From Chitinophagales bacterium (GTDB taxonomy: Bacteria; Bacteroidota; Bacteroidia; Chitinophagales; JAHDHT01): 18,611 bases of DNA. This document shows positions 1 to 6,894 of this stretch, piece after piece. The DNA is taken from NCBI GenBank assembly GCA_020631175.1, contig JAHDHT010000055.1:1168-19778 (forward strand). Direction: 5' to 3'. The position numbers were made by a program, and so were the translations under genes. Every line of letters starts with the position of its first letter. Position 1 is the first letter of the stretch. A model generated the notes under the pieces. The model saw only the letters and a program-made list of their open reading frames with translations, did no database searches and was not told the origin of the DNA.

Positions 1-3000
1 GCTCAAATTTCTTCTTCTACGAACTTTGTTCTTTTTAATGAAAATTGGGCTTATTATGATCAGGAGGATGAACCGGCTGATCAAAGTTCGGATGAATGGA
101 CAGATGAAACATATGATCACAGTGCATGGGCCACTGGTCCGGCTCAATTGGGCTATGGAGATTCGGATGAAGCAACAGTAATTAATTCAAATACTAAAAC
201 AGCATATTTTGTAAAAGAATTTAATGTTGCCAATCCTTCTTTGTACGATAATGTTACGCTTGATTTAATGTATGATGATGGTGCTGTTGTTTATTTAAAC
301 GGTGTTGAAATTGATCGGGTAAATATGCCTGTTGGAACGGTTGACTATAATACTTTCGCATCCGGAAACTCTGGTGAAAATGCTCTTTATAATAATTCTT
401 ACATAAACACATTAGTTGCCGGAACTAATATTTTAGCTATTGAAGTACATCAGCAAAGTGCTACCAGTTCTGACATTAGTTTTGATGCCAGTTTAGTTGG
501 GAATATAGCAGGTTTAACAAGCATCATACGCGGACCGTATCTTCAAAAAGGTACGGAAGATGGTGTTACGATTAAATGGCGAACGGCCGACCCTACGGTT
601 TCTGTTTTGCATTATGGTTCAAGCACTACCGCTTTAAATGATACTATTAAAGATTTAAATCCGAAAACGGATCACGAAATAACATTAACCGGTTTAAATC
701 CGGCTACGGTTTATTATTATGAAATTGCTAACAGCTCTTTTATTTTAAAAGCGGCTGACCCGGAATTATATTTTAAAACGCATCCGGTTATTGGCTCTAC
801 CGACCCCGTTCGTGCCTGGATTTTAGGTGATTGTGGTACAGCAAACAACAATCAAAGAAACGTTAGAAATGCGTATTATAATTATGCCGGTACTGATCAT
901 ACTGATTTAATGTTGTTTTTGGGCGACAATGCTTATAATGACGGAACAGATACTCAGTATCAATATGCGATTTTCGAAAACATGTATGAAGATCAAATGC
1001 AAAATACAATTGCATGGTCTTGCTTAGGTAACCATGATGGGCACAGCACAAACGGTGCGACTCAGACAGGTCCGTATTATGATATTTTTACTTTTCCGGT
1101 TAATGGAGAATCGGGAGGTACTGCTTCAGGTACTGAAGCTTACTATTCTTTTGATTATGGTAATGTGCATTTTATTGTTTTAGATTCTTATCAAACAAGT
1201 CGTTCTGTTGGCGGCTCTATGTATAACTGGTGTGAATCCGATTTACAGAACACGACCGCTAACTGGATCGTTGCACTGTTTCACCACCCACCTTATACGA
1301 AAGGCTCTCACAATTCAGATACTGAGGGAAACTTAATTGACATGCGTCAGAATTTTCTTCCTCTTCTTGAATCATACGGTGCAGATATAGTGCTTTCAGG
1401 GCACAGTCATAGTTATGAGCGTTCTTATCTCTTAACAGAGCATTATGGTTTTTCATCATCTTTTGATGCGGCTTTAAATACATACGGTGACCGAGGTTAT
1501 ACTGACGGTCGTGAAGATCAAAGTGGGCATTATGAAAAATGGAGACAGGGTGATGATGCCGGAAAAGGTGCTGTTTATTTAACGGCCGGTTCTTCGGGTA
1601 AAATTACCGGTAATGGAGCGTTAAATCATCCGGCTATGTATTACTCCGTTAAGCAATTGGGTTCTTGTGTGATGGATGTGCATGAAGATACTCTAAGAAT
1701 GAAGTTCTTAAGAGAGACCGGAGTTGTTGAAGACTATTTTACGATTATAAAAGATGAATGTGATTACGGCGCAATGTGTGACGATCTTGATCCTTGTACT
1801 ATTAATGACACGCTTGATTTAAATTGTATGTGTGTTGGTGAATACACTGATGATGATAATGATGGTTTATGTATTGCCGATGATTGCGATGATAACGATG
1901 CAATGGTAGCCGGTCCGGGTAGCGCATGTGACGATAATGATGCTTGTACTATCAATGATGTTTATGATGCGAATTGTTTATGTGCCGGTTCTTTTGTAGA
2001 TACGGATGGAGATGGTGTTTGTGATGTGGATGATTGCGATCCTGCTGACCCTAATGTGTTTACTGTAGGCGCACCGTGTGACGATGGTATTGCTTGTACT
2101 TTTAATGATATAACTACTGCTAATTGCGAATGTGTAGGTGTGTTAAATGATGCGGATGGAGATAATGTTTGTACACCTGATGATTGCGATGATAATGATG
2201 CTGCAGTTGCAGGAGCTGGTTCTTCTTGTGATGATAATGACCCCTGTACCGTAAGTGATGTATATGATGCGAATTGTAATTGTGCAGGTACTTTTTATGA
2301 TACGGATGGAGATGGTGTTTGTAATAATGATGACTGTAATGTAATCGATCCGAATGTAAATACTATAGGCGCAACGTGCGATGACGGTGATCCTTGTACG
2401 ATTAATGATATTACTTCAGCAGCTTGTGTTTGTGTGGGTACTTATGTTGATGCGGATGGAGATGGTGTTTGTGCAGCTGATGATTGTGATGATAATGATC
2501 CGGCAATTGGTGCTGTAGGTGATAGTTGTGATGACAATGATGTTTGTACGGTGAGTGATGTTTTAGATGCCAATTGTAATTGCGTTGGTACTTTTTATGA
2601 TTCGGATGGAGATGGTATTTGTAATAATGACGATTGTAATGTAATCGATCCGAATGTGCATACTGTTGGTGCTTCTTGTGACGATGGTGACCCATGTACT
2701 GTTAATGATGTTACTACAGCAACTTGTCAGTGTGTTGGCACTTTGATGGATGCAGACGGTGACGGTATATGTACTATGGATGATTGTGATGACACAGACC
2801 CTTTAGCGGGTGGAGCTGGAACTGCTTGTGACGATGGAGACCCATGTACAATTAATGATGTTTATGACAACAGTTGTAATTGCGCTGGTACCTTTGAAGA
2901 TTCGGATAATGATGGTGTTTGTAATGCTGATGATTGCGACCCATTTGATCCTGCGATATTAATTAATACAGGTCCTTGCGATGATGGTGATCCTTGTACG

Positions 3001-3702
3001 ATTAACGATGCCTATGATGCCAATTGTGATTGTGTAGGTACTTATACAGATAATGATGGTGATGGTGTTTGTGTTGCATTAGATTGTGATGACAATGATG
3101 CATCAGCTTCAAGTACCGACGTTTGTGGTATTTGCGGTGGATCAGGACAAACCTTTACTAACTTCCCTACTTCATCAATTTTCACAACCGGTACCACTAC
3201 CGTTAGTTCTACTATGAATTTCACTACTCCTCAAACAGGGGTTAACTTCACGATTTATGGTATTGAAAATAATTTAGGTGGATCTGTTGCGGATCGTTAC
3301 ATCGAAGAAGTCACTATTTTATATGATGATGAAAATGGAAATACTATGTTGTATGGCGTATTTTCTAATGTGCCAAGTATCCAGGTAATCATAAATAACA
3401 CAGTTCAATCAGTAACTGCTATTTTGCAGGATGGCGAAAATGGTGATTCCGGAAGTTCTCAGATGAAGATATTCTTCACAACAGCCGTTAGCTGCCCCGT
3501 TTCCGACCCTTGCTTGGTTTACATGTATCGTGGCAATGTAATTCCGGATGATGTTTATGAGGTTTCGGATTCTATTGTTTCGGATGGAATGGTTCCTAAT
3601 GGTGGAAGTGTTTATTTCAAAGGAAACCTAATTTCTCTTGAAGCAGGATTTGAAGTGGAGCAAAATGCTACTTTTGAAGCTACAATTGAGCCTTGCCCTT
3701 AA
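1..3702 (+). CDS. Secreted purple-acid-phosphatase-like metallophosphoesterase with Cys/Asp-rich repeat stalk (5' partial)
   Basis: The frame is open from the first base, so the start lies upstream; the visible protein is 1233 aa. It opens with AQISSS, which looks like the end of a signal peptide. Domains by residue from the window edge: about 10-170, a beta-sandwich of the galactose-binding type with a DDGAVVYLNG core; 171-262, a fibronectin-III-like purple acid phosphatase N-domain (RGPYLQKG); about 275-580, a calcineurin-like phosphoesterase. All metal-ligand motifs are visible: GDCG (D277), GDNAY (D309, Y312), GNHD (N344, H345), FHHPPY (H428/H429) and GHSHSYER (H468, H470). The GDxxY tyrosine and the GHxHxYER signature favour purple acid phosphatases. 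Residues 593-1042 are nine 50-aa repeats, then a beta-rich domain, then a C-terminal module like the '3-coathanger stack' of Bacteroidota surface proteins. The substrate cannot be told. It is probably exported and acts on phosphoesters outside the cell. Confidence 0.88.
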   Translation, partial: AQISSSTNFVLFNENWAYYDQEDEPADQSSDEWTDETYDHSAWATGPAQLGYGDSDEATVINSNTKTAYFVKEFNVANPSLYDNVTLDLMYDDGAVVYLNGVEIDRVNMPVGTVDYNTFASGNSGENALYNNSYINTLVAGTNILAIEVHQQSATSSDISFDASLVGNIAGLTSIIRGPYLQKGTEDGVTIKWRTADPTVSVLHYGSSTTALNDTIKDLNPKTDHEITLTGLNPATVYYYEIANSSFILKAADPELYFKTHPVIGSTDPVRAWILGDCGTANNNQRNVRNAYYNYAGTDHTDLMLFLGDNAYNDGTDTQYQYAIFENMYEDQMQNTIAWSCLGNHDGHSTNGATQTGPYYDIFTFPVNGESGGTASGTEAYYSFDYGNVHFIVLDSYQTSRSVGGSMYNWCESDLQNTTANWIVALFHHPPYTKGSHNSDTEGNLIDMRQNFLPLLESYGADIVLSGHSHSYERSYLLTEHYGFSSSFDAALNTYGDRGYTDGREDQSGHYEKWRQGDDAGKGAVYLTAGSSGKITGNGALNHPAMYYSVKQLGSCVMDVHEDTLRMKFLRETGVVEDYFTIIKDECDYGAMCDDLDPCTINDTLDLNCMCVGEYTDDDNDGLCIADDCDDNDAMVAGPGSACDDNDACTINDVYDANCLCAGSFVDTDGDGVCDVDDCDPADPNVFTVGAPCDDGIACTFNDITTANCECVGVLNDADGDNVCTPDDCDDNDAAVAGAGSSCDDNDPCTVSDVYDANCNCAGTFYDTDGDGVCNNDDCNVIDPNVNTIGATCDDGDPCTINDITSAACVCVGTYVDADGDGVCAADDCDDNDPAIGAVGDSCDDNDVCTVSDVLDANCNCVGTFYDSDGDGICNNDDCNVIDPNVHTVGASCDDGDPCTVNDVTTATCQCVGTLMDADGDGICTMDDCDDTDPLAGGAGTACDDGDPCTINDVYDNSCNCAGTFEDSDNDGVCNADDCDPFDPAILINTGPCDDGDPCTINDAYDANCDCVGTYTDNDGDGVCVALDCDDNDASASSTDVCGICGGSGQTFTNFPTSSIFTTGTTTVSSTMNFTTPQTGVNFTIYGIENNLGGSVADRYIEEVTILYDDENGNTMLYGVFSNVPSIQVIINNTVQSVTAILQDGENGDSGSSQMKIFFTTAVSCPVSDPCLVYMYRGNVIPDDVYEVSDSIVSDGMVPNGGSVYFKGNLISLEAGFEVEQNATFEATIEPCP
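1777..3126 (+). repeat. Nine tandem 150-bp coding repeats (50 aa, six Cys each)
   Basis: Units start at 1777, 1927, 2077, 2227, 2377, 2527, 2677, 2827 and 2977 with no insertion or deletion between them. Each unit begins CDD and carries cysteines at about positions 1, 7, 17, 19, 32 and 37, plus an acidic DxDxDGxC loop and a DDC motif. The acidic loop resembles calcium-binding loops of thrombospondin type 3 and MopE-like repeats; calcium binding is inferred. Alternate units are more alike than neighbours: 2, 4 and 6 end in a DPNV[FNH]T[VI]GA form, while 3, 5 and 7 have DITTA-type or DVTTA-type middles. This gives a 300-bp higher-order period. Confidence 0.93.
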
Positions 3703-3793
3703 GCTGACTTATACATATAATTCGCCTTTCCTTAAAAAATGAAGAGACGGTAAATTTGTATACATGAAATAGGTTCTAAAGCGAAAATTGTTT

Positions 3794-5068
3794 CTACGAT
3801 TTTATTCTTTCAGTTGGTTTAATGATCATTCTGAAATATTGATCTTTATAGATATAATATCCTAACCAGTTATAAAGGGTTCGTAGTTTGTTTTTAAAAT
3901 TTACGAGTCCCATTATATGAACAAAGATCCATATTAACCATGCCGGAAATCCTTTAACAAAATACTTTTGTTTAGGGAAATCTAATACTGCTTTGTTTCT
4001 TCCTATAATTGCCAATGAACCTTTATCATTATATTCAAAAGGTTTCCAATTCTGCGTTTTTGAAGAGAGGTTTTCTGCGAGATTTTGTGCTTGTTGCATT
4101 GCCGGCTGCGCCAATTGAGGATGACCTTCCGGATAGTTTTTATCTCCTTGAATAATTGAGCAATCTCCTAATGCGTAAATATTGTCATAGGATTCTACTT
4201 TGTTATAGCGATTTGTTTTCAATCGTCTACCTGCTCCAATACTTTCTTTTGAAAAACCTTCAAAGGTTTTTGCTGCAACACCGGCAGCCCATATTAGATT
4301 TCTCGAAGGGATTTTATTCCCATTTGATAAGTAAACAGTATCTCCATCAAAATCTTCAACTAAGGTATTCATTGTTAAAGTAACGCCCAGGCTTGCCAGT
4401 TTTTTTGAAGTATATTTTTGAGCATTTTTTGACATAGCCGCAAGTACCGACTTTTGACCATCTATTAAGTGTATCCCTCCTAAATCCTGTTTTTTTAATT
4501 CAGGATAATCTTTCATTATGATCGATGCTTTCATTTCAGCTAAAATTCCAGAAAGCTCCACTCCTGTTGGGCCTGCACCGGCAATTACAAAGGTGAGTAA
4601 TTTCACTCTCTCTGCTGTGCTTTCCATTCTGGTAGCGCGATCAAGTCTTGTTAGTATTGTGTTTCTTAAAGAAAGTGCATCACTTATTGTTTTCATGGGC
4701 AAACTTTTTTCGGCAATATTCTTATTGTTAAAAAAGTTTGTTTCGGTACCGGTTGCCATTACAAGTATATCATAATCAAGTTCCCCATTACTTAATATGA
4801 CTTTATTTTCTGCCGGCACTACTCTTTCCAATGAACCCAATCGAAAATGTACATTTTTCAAATTTCTCAGGATTTTACGAAAAGGATAACTTATGGCGGA
4901 GGGTTCCATAAAGCCTGTTGATACCTGATAAATTAATGGTGGGAAGAAATTATAGTTGTTACTGTCGACTAAAACTATATCGAAATTCGGATTGTTACCT
5001 AATCCCTTAACGAATTCAAGACCTGCAAATCCACCGCCAACGACGACAATCTTCTTTGGGTTAGCCAT
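3794..5068 (-). CDS. ndh: Type II NADH dehydrogenase (NDH-2)
   Basis: A single-subunit, non-proton-pumping enzyme of 424 aa that passes electrons from NADH through FAD to quinone at the inner face of the cytoplasmic membrane. Visible motifs are the N-terminal FAD-binding GGGFAG (residues 11-16), ATGTETN (105-111), the second Rossmann NADH-binding motif GAGPTGVELSG (164-174), WAAGV (260-264), ALGDC (299-303) and the AQPAMQQAQ segment (320-328) typical of NDH-2. The C-terminal stretch from about 376 to 415 (WLIWIFVHIMGLVNF, then an amphipathic basic region) is the usual membrane-anchoring part. Length is normal for the family. The ATG gives the FAD motif its usual distance from the N-terminus. 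No Shine-Dalgarno is visible. It lies 103 bp downstream of an uncharacterised membrane protein on the same strand and converges on the phosphatase gene. Confidence 0.93.
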   Translation of the reverse strand: MANPKKIVVVGGGFAGLEFVKGLGNNPNFDIVLVDSNNYNFFPPLIYQVSTGFMEPSAISYPFRKILRNLKNVHFRLGSLERVVPAENKVILSNGELDYDILVMATGTETNFFNNKNIAEKSLPMKTISDALSLRNTILTRLDRATRMESTAERVKLLTFVIAGAGPTGVELSGILAEMKASIIMKDYPELKKQDLGGIHLIDGQKSVLAAMSKNAQKYTSKKLASLGVTLTMNTLVEDFDGDTVYLSNGNKIPSRNLIWAAGVAAKTFEGFSKESIGAGRRLKTNRYNKVESYDNIYALGDCSIIQGDKNYPEGHPQLAQPAMQQAQNLAENLSSKTQNWKPFEYNDKGSLAIIGRNKAVLDFPKQKYFVKGFPAWLIWIFVHIMGLVNFKNKLRTLYNWLGYYIYKDQYFRMIIKPTERIKS

Positions 5069-5079
5069 TTTTCGCTTTT

Positions 5080-5094
5080 GTTGTAATTAACAAC
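5080..5094. promoter_or_regulatory. Short palindrome just upstream of ndh
   Basis: GTTGTAATTAACAAC is an inverted repeat with 5-bp arms (GTTGT/ACAAC), lying 11 to 26 bases before the ndh start codon. It could be an operator or mRNA hairpin, but it is short and AT-rich and may be chance. Confidence 0.2.
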
Positions 5095-5171
5095 CAGATG
5101 CTGAATTAATTCAATATCATTCAACAATTTTTATTATATTATAGTAGGTTAGAAAAAGAAAAATTGAAAAT

Positions 5172-5744
5172 TTAAAGCTCTGTAGGTTTGATGTTACTAC
5201 TTTGTAAATCACAGATCAATAAATTCAACTGCTTAGTTAGTTTTTCTTTGTTGGGGGCTTTGAATAAAAAATACATTCTTCTAGCAACAGAGTAATTCCC
5301 AGCCTGAATTTTCAGTTCATACCACTTCTGTAATTCCTGTAATACACCGATTTGATGTTTAGCAGGATTTATTAGTGCGGATAATACAATTGCATCTCCG
5401 AAATAAGTATCCGTATCTGCATTTATAACTATATAGTAGGATTTATAATAACCGGTATAAATGAAATTTTCATTATCAAACTCAAATCCCATTTTTGATA
5501 AATAGGTCAGTTCACTTTTTTGAATCAGCTTTTTAATTCTCCTTGGCCGGATGAATTCATAATAGAAATGAAAGAATCCGCCCAAAAATAATGTGATACT
5601 TATTACAGATATAATTGAACAGAGTATTATGTAATCTAATGTATGTTCATCTGCTCTAATTACCCCACTAATTATTACGACAATAACCAAAAAAATTGCT
5701 ACAAGGAACCAGGTTCTGTAATATGTATTAAATATATTTTTCAA
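5172..5744 (-). CDS. Uncharacterised membrane protein with two N-terminal helices
   Basis: I do not recognise this 190-aa protein. Residues about 12-30 (TWFLVAIFLVIVVIISGVI) and 39-64 form two membrane helices. The soluble part after the basic stretch RPRRIKK has mixed alpha/beta character, with aromatic-rich YTGYYKSYYIVINADTD near its middle. The only usable start in frame is TTG at 5744. An ATG eight bases upstream (5752) is in another frame and reaches a stop after three codons, its TGA overlapping the TTG. A single base removed in that stretch would join the ATG to this frame, so either the start is TTG or there is an error or polymorphism here. It follows the 195-aa gene by 17 bp and is probably co-transcribed with it. 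Confidence 0.72.
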   Translation of the reverse strand: MKNIFNTYYRTWFLVAIFLVIVVIISGVIRADEHTLDYIILCSIISVISITLFLGGFFHFYYEFIRPRRIKKLIQKSELTYLSKMGFEFDNENFIYTGYYKSYYIVINADTDTYFGDAIVLSALINPAKHQIGVLQELQKWYELKIQAGNYSVARRMYFLFKAPNKEKLTKQLNLLICDLQSSNIKPTEL

Positions 5745-5761
5745 AGAAACATTAAGGCTAC

Positions 5762-6349
5762 TTAGACTGTAAAGATATACTCAACAAATTCTTCCGGACT
5801 TTTAGCAGTCGTAAAATTATGGTCATGATAAGCATTCAACAATAATCTTAAATGAGTAGACTGTTCATCACGATAAAAATGCTCAATTGTTACATTTCCA
5901 AAATGCTGGATCTTCTTTTCATTTTCAAAAGCTGTTCTTGGCTTTAAATAATAGCGTTCTATTTGTTCGGTATGTGTCTCTTTAACCCACACTCTTTTGT
6001 CGCCGAGATACAGGTAATATTCGTGTTCTTCCAGCCTGTCTTTTATCAACTCTGCAATAAACGATAATTGATCCTTAAAATTTCGCTCTAATAATACAAA
6101 ACCAAATGAGGCATCCATCCTGAAAAAACGGAAAACTTTATCAGTCTTTTCATCCTTCCTGTCTTCAAAAAAAAGCTGAAACTCATCTTTTGCCAAAGCA
6201 ATCAGTTCCTGTTTTTGCTCGCTGTTCGACCACTTGTTAAAAGCATAAGAAAATCCATCTTCGCGAAGTAAAGCTTCCTTATGATAAGGAACCGCAACTT
6301 TTTGCTGCCTTTGCAAGAGGTTTTTTATACTTTTAAGTGGATTAAACAT
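5762..6349 (-). CDS. Uncharacterised soluble protein, 195 aa
   Basis: I do not recognise the family. The protein has no signal peptide or membrane helix. It is charged and rich in Phe, Tyr, Glu and Lys, with a likely helical region around residues 45-65 and alternating beta-like segments later (EYYLYLGDKRVWVKE, FGNVTIEHFYRDEQSTHL). The ATG at 6349 is clear, and no better start lies inside. It is the first gene of a minus-strand group with the two-helix membrane protein 17 bp downstream, so the two may act together, but nothing in the sequence shows how. Its start codon is only 10 bp from the divergent Rieske gene start, so the promoters of the two directions must overlap the opposite coding region. 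Confidence 0.78.
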   Translation of the reverse strand: MFNPLKSIKNLLQRQQKVAVPYHKEALLREDGFSYAFNKWSNSEQKQELIALAKDEFQLFFEDRKDEKTDKVFRFFRMDASFGFVLLERNFKDQLSFIAELIKDRLEEHEYYLYLGDKRVWVKETHTEQIERYYLKPRTAFENEKKIQHFGNVTIEHFYRDEQSTHLRLLLNAYHDHNFTTAKSPEEFVEYIFTV

Positions 6350-6359
6350 TCAATTTAGT

Positions 6360-6698
6360 TTGGCTTACGAAGAATGGCATAACATACCAATCCCCCTTAA
6401 TGTAACAAAGGAAAGCAAAAAAGTTTTATCCTTCCGCCTAAAAGGAAAAGCTTATTTCCTTGCCTCACACGACAATCAATACTATGCCGGTTATCTGAAG
6501 TGTCCGCATGCCGGAGGCGATTTATCAAGAGGTATAATTTTGGAAAGTGGTGAAATTGTTTGTCCTTTACATCGTTATGCATTCGATCTGAAAACCGGAA
6601 GGAGTAAAGAAGGCTTTTGTATTGAGCATTTTCCGGTTAAGGTTGAAAATGGAAATTTAATGATTGGTTTCAAAAAACGTGGTTGGTTTAACTTTTAG
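6360..6698 (+). CDS. Small Rieske [2Fe-2S] ferredoxin-like protein
   Basis: This 112-aa protein consists of little more than a Rieske fold. The cluster ligands are C48 and H50 in CPHAGGDL and C68 and H71 in CPLHRYAFDL, with 17 residues between the two ligand boxes, as in Rieske-type ferredoxins of the dioxygenase/NirD kind. There is no signal peptide or membrane helix, so a cytoplasmic electron carrier or the small component of an oxygenase is likely; the partner is not shown. The start is TTG at 6360; no ATG or GTG occurs in frame nearby upstream, and starting later would cut the first beta strand. It is followed after 2 bp by a small membrane protein and then by murF-alr, probably one transcript. 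The neighbours do not reveal its redox partner. Confidence 0.85.
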   Translation: MAYEEWHNIPIPLNVTKESKKVLSFRLKGKAYFLASHDNQYYAGYLKCPHAGGDLSRGIILESGEIVCPLHRYAFDLKTGRSKEGFCIEHFPVKVENGNLMIGFKKRGWFNF

Positions 6699-6700
6699 CT

Positions 6701-6892
6701 ATGTATCAAATCTTAAAAGCACTTTTTTATCTGTTTGTAGTTATTGCATTTGGTTTTATTTTATTGTATTTCCTTCGCAATTCTGGTATTTATGATATTG
6801 GGTGGCCTTCTTTGAATACTTATGTTCAAATCTTTATTGGCATTCCCATGCTGATATACCTTATCATGCGTTTCGGATTTAAAAACTCTTAG
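6701..6892 (+). CDS. Small two-helix membrane protein, 63 aa
   Basis: Two hydrophobic segments are seen, residues about 5-25 (LKALFYLFVVIAFGFILLYF) and 41-57 (VQIFIGIPMLIYLIMRF), joined by a short polar loop containing GIYDIGWPS. The family is not recognised. It starts with ATG two bases after the Rieske stop. Its own stop TAG at 6890-6892 is followed two bases later by the probable murF-alr start at 6895. The tight spacing on both sides supports a real gene in an operon. A role in membrane anchoring of the Rieske protein is possible but is only an inference from position. Confidence 0.7.
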   Translation: MYQILKALFYLFVVIAFGFILLYFLRNSGIYDIGWPSLNTYVQIFIGIPMLIYLIMRFGFKNS

Positions 6893-6894
6893 TT

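Noticed and set aside
148..150. TTG at 148 as the start of the phosphatase gene
   Set aside because: The frame is open back to base 1 and encodes a galactose-binding-like domain already under way and an apparent signal-peptide end, so the true start is outside the window.
2411..2695. His-rich 94-aa reading frame antisense to the repeats
   Set aside because: It is the mirror of GAT/AAT-rich repeat codons on the plus strand; its histidine richness follows from the repeats and it has no independent support.
1777..3126. CRISPR-like periodic repeat
   Set aside because: The units are contiguous coding repeats without unique spacers and keep an open frame.
3703..3793. Terminator between the phosphatase gene and ndh
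   Set aside because: I looked for a stem plus T-tract in this 91-bp convergent spacer and found only very short AT-rich inverted repeats.
4518..4775. 85-aa plus-strand frame inside ndh
   Set aside because: It lies entirely opposite conserved NDH-2 coding sequence and shows no recognisable motif.
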